Positions 35,901 to 44,794 of a stretch of 64,000 nucleotides of DNA are shown one piece after another. The number at the start of each line of letters is the position of its first letter. Positions within the stretch are counted from its first letter, which is position 1. This stretch comes from Sphingobacterium sp. (GTDB taxonomy: Bacteria; Bacteroidota; Bacteroidia; Sphingobacteriales; Sphingobacteriaceae), in the NCBI GenBank assembly GCA_031277685.1, contig JAITLV010000126.1:228180-292179 (forward strand), in the 5' to 3' direction. The notes below the pieces were generated by a model. That model was not told where the DNA came from. It did no database searches and was given only the letters and a program-made list of their open reading frames with translations. A program made the position numbers and the translations under genes.

Positions 35901-36656
35901 TTATTTTATCTTTATCCAACTGGGATCTCTGGCTTGCAAATTACGTAAAAAGCCTTTAAAATGAGATGTACCAAATAAGATTAAAATTTTCTGCTGTGGT
36001 GCGTCAGCCACCAATGAGGCCAGATTCTCTTCCCTTTGCTGCATGACAAATTCTTTGTCAAACTTATTTTTGAGCGCTGTTTTTATAGGCTTACAACCAT
36101 AGGGTGCGTGTAATGGCGTATCATAATCGCAGGCATCCAGCTGGATCGTACCGTACCTGTATTCGAAATCATCCAGCAATTTATTCTTTGGAATATCGGC
36201 ATTCACCGCAGTTTCGTAGTTAACTAGAAAAAAAGAATAATCAGGCTGGCTAATAATACGTTGTCCCAACTTACGATACATTGGAGCCCGTAGCACTCTT
36301 GAGGTATCTCCAGGTGTCTCAATACATTGTTGCAAACCAAGACGGTTACCGGTCAATTTTCTGAATTTCCGATCGTACAGATCACGTTGTTCCGCGCTAT
36401 CCACCTGATAAGCGATACTTTCATAAAAAACAACGTAACCTGATTTTTGCAGGGAATCTACAGCAGCCTGTATTTGGTCGTAGTATACACGCGTCCCCAA
36501 ATGTCGCATCGGAATATAGATGATACGACGCTCGCCATTGTGGAGTTCAAATTTTCGGGATGCATCCCGCAGCACCCCAGTACTCTGTACCATCAAGGAG
36601 GTATCGCAGGCAACAAGCCCAATCAATACAAAAAGAAGGGAGATAATCTGTTTCAA
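35901..36656 (-). CDS. TraB/TIKI-like lipoprotein
   Basis: 251 residues. The only in-frame initiator near the signal peptide is a TTG at 36656, which gives MKQIISLLFVLIGLVAC, a lipoprotein signal with Cys at residue 17. The body resembles the TraB/GumN/TIKI superfamily: RIIYIPMRHLGT near 46, FYES near 80, and a C-terminal LFGTSHFKGFLRNL near 235. Members include metal-dependent proteases and haem or glycan-linked proteins, but function here is unknown. It is directly upstream of the mtfA-like gene. Confidence 0.7.
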   Translation of the reverse strand: MKQIISLLFVLIGLVACDTSLMVQSTGVLRDASRKFELHNGERRIIYIPMRHLGTRVYYDQIQAAVDSLQKSGYVVFYESIAYQVDSAEQRDLYDRKFRKLTGNRLGLQQCIETPGDTSRVLRAPMYRKLGQRIISQPDYSFFLVNYETAVNADIPKNKLLDDFEYRYGTIQLDACDYDTPLHAPYGCKPIKTALKNKFDKEFVMQQREENLASLVADAPQQKILILFGTSHFKGFLRNLQARDPSWIKIK

Positions 36657-36717
36657 AGCATTTTTATAACAATAACATGCAATTATAACAATATATTATC
36701 CCCCTTGTTTAATAAAT

Positions 36718-38001
36718 TTATCCTGTTGCCAGCCCAATAGTTGTGCCACTTGGGATAACTGCGTTTTTCTTGATGACCACGATGCCATCACAAACGGTAT
36801 AGGTCTGATGGTTCGCATTCAATAAATGTGGACCACCATTGATCCGGACATCATTACCAATGCGGCAATTTTTATCCAAAATGGCATTTTCAATATAACA
36901 GCGTTCTCCCACACCTACGACGGGCATATTTTTCCTTTTCGCTTCATCCATATCTGAAAAATCCTCATAATAATCCGACCCCATCATATAGGTACCTCTG
37001 ACGACCGACCCTATTCCAATACGTGAACGTACACCGATCACGGAGCGATCGACCTTATCCGCCTGGATAATACAGCCATCGGAAATTACCGAGTTAATCA
37101 GCGTTGTCCCTGAAATCTTAGATGGTGGTAACATACGTGGTCGGGTAAAAACCGTATTTTTGTCAAATAGATTAAAGGCTGGAATATTATCTGTCAGCCC
37201 AATATTGGCTTCATAAAATGAACCTATCGTACCAATGTCGGTCCAGTAACCCTCGTATTGGTAACTGAGTACTTTAACGTTTTCAATCGCATCCGGAATA
37301 ATCTCTTTCCCAAAATCCATTCCACTGTTTTCCTCCAGCAAACGTTTCAATACACCTTTACTAAAAACATAGATCCCCATAGATGCCAAATATTCTCGTC
37401 CTTCAGCCTTCAGATGGTCGTTTACCTCCGAACTCCAGTCCACCAGCTGTTCACGGTTGGGCTTCTCAATAAAAGATGTGATATGGTTCTGTTCGTCAGA
37501 TTTAAGAATTCCAAACCCCGGCGCATCCTTAGCATTGACGGGAATCGTTGCGATCGTCAAATCGCCTTCATTCTGTACGTGAAAATCAACCAAAGCATCA
37601 AAATCCATCTGATAAAGCTGATCCCCGGACAAGATTAGGACATAATCGTAATCTATGCTCGCCAGTTTCCGAAAGGATCTACGCACTGCGTCCGCAGTAC
37701 CTTCAAACCATTTGTCACCATCATTCGTCTGTTCGGCCGCCAAAATATCAACAAAACCTTTACTAAAAATACTGAAGTTATAGGTATTCTTAATATGTGA
37801 ATTCAACGACGACGAATTGAATTGCGTCAACACAAAAATCTTATTAAATCCCGAGTTGAGGCAATTCGAGATAGGGATATCAACCAGGCGGTATTTTCCT
37901 GCAATAGGAACAGCCGGTTTAGACCGTTGGTCGGTCAGCGGATACAGACGCGAGCCCCTTCCTCCGCCCAAGACGATAGCTACTACATTGTGATGTGACA
38001 T
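36718..38001 (-). CDS. glgC: Glucose-1-phosphate adenylyltransferase
   Basis: 427 residues. The nucleotidyltransferase motif GGGRGSRLYPLTDQRSKPAVP opens the protein, the substrate region is near GTADAVRRSF and LSGDQLYQMD, and a left-handed beta-helix forms the C-terminal third. It makes ADP-glucose for glycogen synthesis and is the committed step, usually allosterically controlled. It lies 6 bases downstream of glgA. Length fits the family. Confidence 0.97.
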   Translation of the reverse strand: MSHHNVVAIVLGGGRGSRLYPLTDQRSKPAVPIAGKYRLVDIPISNCLNSGFNKIFVLTQFNSSSLNSHIKNTYNFSIFSKGFVDILAAEQTNDGDKWFEGTADAVRRSFRKLASIDYDYVLILSGDQLYQMDFDALVDFHVQNEGDLTIATIPVNAKDAPGFGILKSDEQNHITSFIEKPNREQLVDWSSEVNDHLKAEGREYLASMGIYVFSKGVLKRLLEENSGMDFGKEIIPDAIENVKVLSYQYEGYWTDIGTIGSFYEANIGLTDNIPAFNLFDKNTVFTRPRMLPPSKISGTTLINSVISDGCIIQADKVDRSVIGVRSRIGIGSVVRGTYMMGSDYYEDFSDMDEAKRKNMPVVGVGERCYIENAILDKNCRIGNDVRINGGPHLLNANHQTYTVCDGIVVIKKNAVIPSGTTIGLATG

Positions 38002-38007
38002 ATCAAA

Positions 38008-39420
38008 TTAAATTAATCGGTTATATAGACTTATGTATTTGGCAGCGGATTTATCCCAAGAAAAATCCAAACTCATTATTTTTTGCTGGTTGCCTTCAAA
38101 TTTAGGCCTATTTTCATAGTATTCGACTGCTCTGATAATAGCATTTCTAATTTGAGCTATATCCAAGGTATCAAAACCAACACCGTATCCATCGTTTTCC
38201 AAATCGATGACCGTATCTTTCAGACCACCCACGCGATGTACAATCGGCAAAGTCCCATATTTCATGGCATAAAGCTGATTGAGCCCACAAGGTTCAACAC
38301 GTGACGGCATCAAGAGAAAGTCTGCACTGGCGTAGAGCCAATGCGCGAGATTTTCATCATAACCAAAGAACACATCAAAATTTTCTATCTTTTCATCAGC
38401 GAGCATTTTTACCCGCGACTGAATTGCTGGATCCCCAGCGCCCAGTATAAATATACTTAATCTATTTGACAAATTTTTAGTCAAATCCAAAATTATATCC
38501 GGCAATAAATCGGCTCCTTTTTCAGTAGCAAAACGTCCGATGAAAACCAATAAAGGAAGCGCTGGGTTAATTTTATACTGCTTAGCCAATGCTTGCTTAT
38601 TCTTAAGTTTACCCGAAAAAGCCGAAGCAAGATCATAATTTTCAATTAAGGTATAATCTTTATCCGGACTCCAGATATCCCAGTCAATACCATTGACAAT
38701 CCCTACCGACTTATGACGTTCATCATAAAACAGGTGTTGCAGACCATTGGCTTCCACATAAAGTTCTTCAAGATAGCCCTCCGAAACTGTTGTGTAGGCA
38801 TCACAACACTTAATCAATGCTGCAAGCGGATTGATCAGGCCATCCCAATCCAATAAGCCCCATTTCCAGCTGTCAAAACCAGGCAAGAGAATTGCCTTGC
38901 TCCAGTGTGTCCACCCCTGGTATTGACCATTATGTACTGTCGCGACAGTTTTTACCTCAGCAAGAAAATTATATTCATTGCTATACTTCATTAAAAATGG
39001 CATTAAACCAACATGATGATCATGACAATGAACAATATCGGGTACGATAGCATGCGCCTTGAACCAATTTAATATCGCATGTTGAAAGGCAATAAACTGC
39101 TCTCCCTCATCCGGATAACAATAGACTTCCTTTCGATCCAATTTACCAGGTATTTTGATCAAGTACAGTTCAAAACCTAGTATATCATCTTTTTCTTTAA
39201 GAACACTATAATTTAACAGTTCGGATCCCTGATAAAAAGTACCCTCATGAATAACATCGAAAGGATGATCCTGAATAAATGGGCGATCGTACCAGGGCAT
39301 AATGACAGCGGCCTCCAGCCCCAGTTTTGTTTGATATTTAGGCAATGCCCCCACTACATCTGCTAGACCACCGACTTTGGCGATTGGATAGCATTCAACA
39401 CTTAAATGAAATACTTTCAT
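38008..39420 (-). CDS. glgA: Glycogen synthase (GT5, ADP-glucose type)
   Basis: 470 residues. The N-terminal ADP-glucose-binding motif AKVGGLADVVGALP (about 14-27) and the C-terminal GT-B half with FIGRFATEKGADLL and PSRVEPCGLNQLYAMKYGTLP identify GlgA. It elongates alpha-1,4-glucan from ADP-glucose. It precedes glgC by 6 bases; the glgB gene lies 190 bases upstream of it on the same strand, so a separate promoter in that gap is possible. Confidence 0.97.
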   Translation of the reverse strand: MKVFHLSVECYPIAKVGGLADVVGALPKYQTKLGLEAAVIMPWYDRPFIQDHPFDVIHEGTFYQGSELLNYSVLKEKDDILGFELYLIKIPGKLDRKEVYCYPDEGEQFIAFQHAILNWFKAHAIVPDIVHCHDHHVGLMPFLMKYSNEYNFLAEVKTVATVHNGQYQGWTHWSKAILLPGFDSWKWGLLDWDGLINPLAALIKCCDAYTTVSEGYLEELYVEANGLQHLFYDERHKSVGIVNGIDWDIWSPDKDYTLIENYDLASAFSGKLKNKQALAKQYKINPALPLLVFIGRFATEKGADLLPDIILDLTKNLSNRLSIFILGAGDPAIQSRVKMLADEKIENFDVFFGYDENLAHWLYASADFLLMPSRVEPCGLNQLYAMKYGTLPIVHRVGGLKDTVIDLENDGYGVGFDTLDIAQIRNAIIRAVEYYENRPKFEGNQQKIMSLDFSWDKSAAKYISLYNRLI

Positions 39421-39610
39421 CTCTTTATATTTTTGTCCCCATCAGTCAGAAAGGGCTTATCCGATTTGAAATTTACATTTATCTATGATAGTCATAAAAT
39501 TCAAGTTCGGACGGTTCATTGGAACGCGGTGAATACATCGAGCGATCAAGCTCATTTTTATTTCTTGATTTAATATTTTAGGGCACTTACCAGCCATCGA
39601 TCACAAGAAG

Positions 39611-41569
39611 TTACACAGGAATACGATCTGCAGCTTTTACTGCGACAGTATCCTTTATATCCTTCTTGCGCCGGAGAATATAACCTCCAAGTGGCGGAAG
39701 ATCAACCTGAGCAGATTGCACCTGGTTCATCCAGTGTAAATGTTCACTTTCCACATGTTGACTACAGACGCCCGAGCCAAAATAACTGAGATCATCCGAG
39801 CTAAGCACTACTTCCCATTGGCCTGCATAAGGCAGTCCGATACGAAAATGTTCACGTACAACAGGTGTCAAGTTAATGACAACCACTGTATCATCCCAAG
39901 AATCGAAAGCCTTGCGCCAATAGACCAGTATGGAATTCTCACGGTCACCTGCATCTATCCATTCAAAGCCTGAAGCGTCAAAAGACTTTTGAAACAGACT
40001 AGGTTGTTTCCGATAGGTAGCATTCAGGTCGGCGACAAACTTTTTCATTCCCTGATGTGGCATAAAATCTAAAAGATGCCAATCGAGCGATTGATTCACA
40101 TTCCATTCCGAAGTCTGTCCAAACTCCCCGCCCATAAATAACAATTTTGTCCCTAAGAAAGTATACATAAACAGATACAGCGCCCTTAGATTAGCAAATT
40201 TCTGCCATTCATCACCTGGCATTTTGTATATCAATGGTTGTTTTCCATAAACGACTTCATCATGTGACAAAGGGAGCATAAAATTCTCATGGAAAGCATA
40301 TACTGTTGCAAAAGTGATTCGATCGTGATGATATTTTCGGTTGATTGGATCTTCTTTAAAATAATCCAGGGTATCGTGCATCCACCCCATCATCCATTTC
40401 ATTCCAAAACCCAAACCACCGGCATACGTTGGCTTACTTACCCCCGGCCAGGAAGTCGATTCTTCGGCGATAGTCTGCACATCTGGAAAGTGGGCATACA
40501 CGGCTTCGTTGAATTCTTTTAGAAATTGTACAGCCTCAAGGTTCTCATTACCGCCAAATTCATTGGGAATCCACTCACCTGTATTTCGGCTATAATCGAG
40601 ATACAACATGGAGGCAACAGCGTCCACACGAAGTCCGTCAATATGAAAACGGTCCAACCAATAGAAGGCGTTACTGATCAGAAACGAACGTACTTCATTG
40701 CGTCCATAATTGAAAATATACGACTGCCAATCTGGATGAAAGCCTTTCCTTGGGTCTTCGTGTTCATAAAGGCTTGTGCCATCAAAACGATAGAGCCCAT
40801 GGGCGTCACCCGGAAAATGTGAAGGCACCCAATCCAGCAATACACCGATCCCTGCTTTGTGCAATGCTTCAATCAAAAACATTAAATCTTGCGCAGAGCC
40901 ATAGCGGGAACTCGCCGCAAAATAGCCCGTAATTTGATACCCCCAGGAGGGGTAATATGGATGCTCCATAATGGGCATAAATTCTACATGCGTAAAATTC
41001 ATTTCCTTGATATAGGCAACCAGTGGTTCAGCAATCTCCCGATAGTTCAATAAGGTTTCTGGGCTCTCAGGGTCTCGGGACCATGATCCCACATGCAGTT
41101 CATAAACTGACCAAGGCTGGTCAAGCCTATTTTTCACAGCACGTTCCTTCATCCAGCCCCCATCCTTCCATTCGTACCATGTTGAATGGACAATAGACGC
41201 AGTTTTGGGTGCTACTTCCCATTTGAATGCGAATGGATCTCCTTTTTCCAATTCTTCTCCCGAGGATGTCTCAATGCAATATTTATAGGTTTCACCATTC
41301 GCTATTCCAGGAATAAATCCTTCCCAAATTCCACTGCCATCCCAACGGACATATAAGGGATGAATCCCCCTGTCCCAAAAATTGAAGTTCCCCGTTACGG
41401 AAACGGATTTTGCATTTGGGGCCCAAACCGCAAAATAAACGCCTCTTTCACCATCTACTTCCAGTTCGTGCGAACCAAATTTTTCATACAATTTAAAGTG
41501 CCTGCCTGATTGGAACAGTGCAACATCAAATTCTGAAAAAAGACTATGCGGTAATACTTGATTGGCCAT
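39611..41569 (-). CDS. glgB: 1,4-alpha-glucan branching enzyme (GH13)
   Basis: 652 residues. A CBM48-type N-terminal domain (GVYFAVWAPNAKSVSVTGNFN, about 43-63) is followed by the GH13 barrel: the nucleophile Asp in GLRVDAVASMLYLD, the acid/base Glu in TIAEESTSWPG and the third acid in LPLSHDEVVYGK. It introduces alpha-1,6 branches in glycogen. Only 2 bases separate it from the GH31 gene upstream, so these two are cotranscribed. Length agrees with bacterial GlgB with a short N-terminus. Confidence 0.97.
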   Translation of the reverse strand: MANQVLPHSLFSEFDVALFQSGRHFKLYEKFGSHELEVDGERGVYFAVWAPNAKSVSVTGNFNFWDRGIHPLYVRWDGSGIWEGFIPGIANGETYKYCIETSSGEELEKGDPFAFKWEVAPKTASIVHSTWYEWKDGGWMKERAVKNRLDQPWSVYELHVGSWSRDPESPETLLNYREIAEPLVAYIKEMNFTHVEFMPIMEHPYYPSWGYQITGYFAASSRYGSAQDLMFLIEALHKAGIGVLLDWVPSHFPGDAHGLYRFDGTSLYEHEDPRKGFHPDWQSYIFNYGRNEVRSFLISNAFYWLDRFHIDGLRVDAVASMLYLDYSRNTGEWIPNEFGGNENLEAVQFLKEFNEAVYAHFPDVQTIAEESTSWPGVSKPTYAGGLGFGMKWMMGWMHDTLDYFKEDPINRKYHHDRITFATVYAFHENFMLPLSHDEVVYGKQPLIYKMPGDEWQKFANLRALYLFMYTFLGTKLLFMGGEFGQTSEWNVNQSLDWHLLDFMPHQGMKKFVADLNATYRKQPSLFQKSFDASGFEWIDAGDRENSILVYWRKAFDSWDDTVVVINLTPVVREHFRIGLPYAGQWEVVLSSDDLSYFGSGVCSQHVESEHLHWMNQVQSAQVDLPPLGGYILRRKKDIKDTVAVKAADRIPV

Positions 41570-41571
41570 CT

Positions 41572-44031
41572 TTAACCCTCGATCAATATGTTATCAAATT
41601 CACGTGCGACATTAATCCAATATCGCCCTTCTCCATCCTGTTGTACTTTCGTATCTATTCCATCAGTCTTCACTTTTTTTACGGTAAATGGCAATCCTAT
41701 TAATTGTAATTTATACTCTTCGTACCGTTCTGTAAATAATCCATCACGAGTCTGTTTGATCGAAAGCGCGTCTTTTGATCCAGTTACTGTAAAGCATTTT
41801 TCCAAATAAATATCCTGTTCATACGCGAAGGTATCACCGTGATCAGAATACACATACGAACGATTTACTCCCTCCGAAAAATAGACATTCAACTGCAATT
41901 CTTCCACTTTCTTTTCACCGGTAAATTGCATGACCGGATATTCTGGAATGACTGATCCACCACGGACAAACAGCGGCATTTCATCCAAGGGTGTTGCAAT
42001 AGTGTGTTCCTTACCACCAATATAAACGTCGTTATTGAAGTAATAGAACCAATCTCCAGCAGGAAGGTATACGATTTTGCTTTTCTGCCCCGGTTGTAAT
42101 ACTGGAGACACCAAAATTTTATCGCCAAAACAAAACTCTTCCTCTCGCTGCCAATTGGTTGGAATATGTTGCTCCACCATAGAAATTGGACGCAAAATCG
42201 GATAACCGTAGCGGGTCTGTTCCCAGAAACAAGTATAGATATAAGGTAAAAGCTGATAGCGCAGTTCAATAAATTTCTTATTTATTTTTTCCCAGTCCTC
42301 ACCAAAGCTCCATGGTTCACGGTCGCGTGTATCCCCTGCGGAATGCACACGCATAAACGGAGAAAAAACACCAAATTGCATCCATCGTGTAAACAACTCA
42401 CCATCAGGCTCCCCTGTAAATCCACCAATATCAGTTCCACAAAAAGACATTCCAGAAGTAGACAAACGTTGCAACTGTAAAGTACCCAGTTTAAGATGCT
42501 CCCAGCTTGCTAAGTTATCACCGGTCCAAACGGAAGAATAACGCTGAGTCCCGGCATAAGCTGCTCGTGTAATGGTAAATGGCCTTTTGTTTTTATATAA
42601 TTTCTTTAAGCCATCGTAGGTAGCGCGTACCATCTGCATACCATAGACGTTGTGTGCTTTCCGGTGTGATCCCCGATGTCCATCGTATTGATGCCTGACA
42701 TCGTCGGGAAATGTCCCGCGTCCAAAAACAGCTGGTTCATTCATATCGTTCCAAAAACCGGCCACCCCATCTTCAACCAATCCCTGATATAAAGTTCCCC
42801 ACCACTGTCGCACTTCGGGATTGGTGAAATCTGGAAATTGACAACGCCCAGGCCAGACAAATCCCTCCATAAAATAATCATCACCCCGTCGACAGAAATA
42901 TTTGTTTTCCTTTCCCTCTCTGAATACCCAATAGTTTTCATCAACCTTAATTCCGGGATCAATCATGACAACAGTCTTAAAGCCTTCATTGGCTAGATCA
43001 GCAATCATCTTTTGCGGGTTTGGAAAATATTGTTTATTCCAGGTAAAGCAGCGGTATCCATCCATATAGTCTATATCCAGATAAATGGCATCGCATGGGA
43101 TTTGTCTTTTTCTAAATTCTTCGGCTACTTTACGCACATTCGCTTCTGGATAATAACTCCACCGGCATTGATGATAACCGATCGCCCATAGTGGCGGTAA
43201 ATAATGCGTCCCGGTCAAGGTATGGTACCTACGGATTACATCTATAATATGTGGTCCGTGGATATAATAGTATTGCAACTCACCACCCTCGGACCAAAAA
43301 CTTGTCTTTCCTTGATCTTCGGCAGCGAAATCAAAATAGGTCTTAAATGTATTATCAAAGAAAATACCATAGGCTTCACCATCTTTCAATCCGATGTAAA
43401 AAGGGATTGTTTTGTATAGAGGATCCTGATCGTAAGCAAATGCATAGGTATCCGAATTCCAGTTCTTTAACCGCTTTCCACGGAGGTTAAGTTTTGTTGC
43501 CTTATCACCCAGTCCATAAAATGCTTCATTTTCAAATGCAACTTTTGTATTATAGACATAATAGCCCCCAAAATCAGGGCTTTCCTCCCAGTGCATAGGT
43601 GCCAAATCGGCATTAAACAAGTTCCCGGCCCGATCCGAAAAAGAGATCAAAAAATCTTTTTTATTAACACGGCAGGAAATGGTGTTGGTCTGAACACTAT
43701 AATGATCCTCCTCTTCTTTACATTGGTGTATACTGACCCGATGATCTTTCTTAGCCAGCGCATAAGAGAAATCTTCTAAAAATGTCCCCTGTGGAGCCAA
43801 GCGAACACGCACAATCTCATCTGTTACGATCTTAATTTCAACTTTGGCCTTACCATCGGAAAAATAGTATGATTTATCATGCTGATTGTGGGATACAACA
43901 GCTTCCAGATACTTCTTTTCAATTTTAGGTAGATCCAATACGGGATTATTCACATGATGCATACTTTCCAAAGTACCATCATTTTCTTCCTCGTTTAGTG
44001 TGGTTTGATTTAGGTTGTCGTCTTCAAGCAT
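41572..44031 (-). CDS. GH31-family alpha-glucosidase
   Basis: 819 residues without a signal peptide, hence cytoplasmic. The catalytic nucleophile is D429 in GFWNDMNEPAVF, and the acid/base Asp lies near residue 565 in HSAGDTRDREPW. An N-terminal beta-sandwich (about 60-260) and C-terminal beta-domains flank the barrel, as in family GH31. With no export signal and a place at the head of the glycogen operon (2 bases before glgB), it likely trims intracellular alpha-glucans or maltodextrins. Alpha-xylosidase activity is possible in this family. Confidence 0.95.
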   Translation of the reverse strand: MLEDDNLNQTTLNEEENDGTLESMHHVNNPVLDLPKIEKKYLEAVVSHNQHDKSYYFSDGKAKVEIKIVTDEIVRVRLAPQGTFLEDFSYALAKKDHRVSIHQCKEEEDHYSVQTNTISCRVNKKDFLISFSDRAGNLFNADLAPMHWEESPDFGGYYVYNTKVAFENEAFYGLGDKATKLNLRGKRLKNWNSDTYAFAYDQDPLYKTIPFYIGLKDGEAYGIFFDNTFKTYFDFAAEDQGKTSFWSEGGELQYYYIHGPHIIDVIRRYHTLTGTHYLPPLWAIGYHQCRWSYYPEANVRKVAEEFRKRQIPCDAIYLDIDYMDGYRCFTWNKQYFPNPQKMIADLANEGFKTVVMIDPGIKVDENYWVFREGKENKYFCRRGDDYFMEGFVWPGRCQFPDFTNPEVRQWWGTLYQGLVEDGVAGFWNDMNEPAVFGRGTFPDDVRHQYDGHRGSHRKAHNVYGMQMVRATYDGLKKLYKNKRPFTITRAAYAGTQRYSSVWTGDNLASWEHLKLGTLQLQRLSTSGMSFCGTDIGGFTGEPDGELFTRWMQFGVFSPFMRVHSAGDTRDREPWSFGEDWEKINKKFIELRYQLLPYIYTCFWEQTRYGYPILRPISMVEQHIPTNWQREEEFCFGDKILVSPVLQPGQKSKIVYLPAGDWFYYFNNDVYIGGKEHTIATPLDEMPLFVRGGSVIPEYPVMQFTGEKKVEELQLNVYFSEGVNRSYVYSDHGDTFAYEQDIYLEKCFTVTGSKDALSIKQTRDGLFTERYEEYKLQLIGLPFTVKKVKTDGIDTKVQQDGEGRYWINVAREFDNILIEG

Positions 44032-44111
44032 AGCTATAATATATTAAAAGTTTCTGAAGGCTTAATTCCTCTTTAAGATAGAAAAATTATCCCGCGTCGA
44101 CAACAAAACAC

Positions 44112-44144
44112 AAAAAAAAATCCTGCCCATTAAAAGAGCAGGAT
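44112..44144 (-). terminator. Intrinsic terminator after dps
   Basis: Minus strand: ATCCTGC (44144-44138) pairs with GCAGGAT (44126-44120), followed by eight more T down to 44112. It lies 28 bases past the dps stop. Confidence 0.8.
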
Positions 44145-44171
44145 CTTTCGATAAAATCGGTTTATCGTTTC

Positions 44172-44645
44172 CTATTTTATAAAATGTGCACGAAGCATCC
44201 AGGCCATTTTCTCATGTTTTTCCAATAAGGCAACCAAAAAGTCCTCTGTGCCATTATCAGCTGTGCCCTCAACCACGGCAATATCGGCACGAATTGACAT
44301 CGCAATGGACTCGTGATCCGACAACAGTTCTTTATAGTAAGATTGACTGTCCGTCTTTTCGGATGTAGATTCTGTCAAACGGGTTAATTTCAAATATTTA
44401 TCAAATGTACCTACCGCATAATGGCCTAATGTACGTACACGCTCTGCAACTTCATCGATAACTTCTGCCAGCTCATCGTATTGGGACTCTAAAAATAAAT
44501 GGGCAGCATGAAAATCCGCTCCTTCGACATTCCAATGTGCATTGCGTGTTTTCATGTAGATAATATGCTCATCCGCCAATAAGACATTGAGCAATTTCGC
44601 AACTTTTTTTAAGTCTGCATCTTTAATTCCAATTGAAGTTTTCAT
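44172..44645 (-). CDS. dps: Dps, mini-ferritin DNA-protection protein
   Basis: 157 residues of four-helix ferritin-like fold. The ferroxidase-site signature RNAHWNVEGADFHAAHLFLESQYDEL (about 36-61) is present, with the His and the Asp/Glu ligands. Dps oxidises ferrous iron with hydrogen peroxide and stores it as a 12-mer, shielding DNA. It has a clear promoter (44686-44716) overlapped by an inverted repeat. The oxyR at 25020 is a plausible regulator. It is a single-gene unit with its own terminator. Confidence 0.97.
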   Translation of the reverse strand: MKTSIGIKDADLKKVAKLLNVLLADEHIIYMKTRNAHWNVEGADFHAAHLFLESQYDELAEVIDEVAERVRTLGHYAVGTFDKYLKLTRLTESTSEKTDSQSYYKELLSDHESIAMSIRADIAVVEGTADNGTEDFLVALLEKHEKMAWMLRAHFIK

Positions 44646-44681
44646 ATTGTGTTTATTTGTTAACTATATCTTTTAATTGCT

Positions 44682-44716
44682 TAGTTAAATTTACCCAAAA
44701 AAGCAGTCAAAACAAA
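44682..44716 (-). promoter_or_regulatory. dps promoter with overlapping inverted repeat
   Basis: On the minus strand TTTG (44716-44713), a 19-base spacer and TAAATTTA (44693-44686, one base off TAnnTTTG) match the Bacteroidota -33/-7 layout. TAGTTAA (44682-44688) is paired with TTAACTA (44660-44666), an inverted repeat that spans the expected start site and could be an operator. Confidence 0.55.
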
Positions 44717-44794
44717 AAAAACTGAAGTGAAAATGTCATTTCAATAGCATAATAAGCGTATTTTTGCAAACAGGATATTATTAGAGGGAAGACC

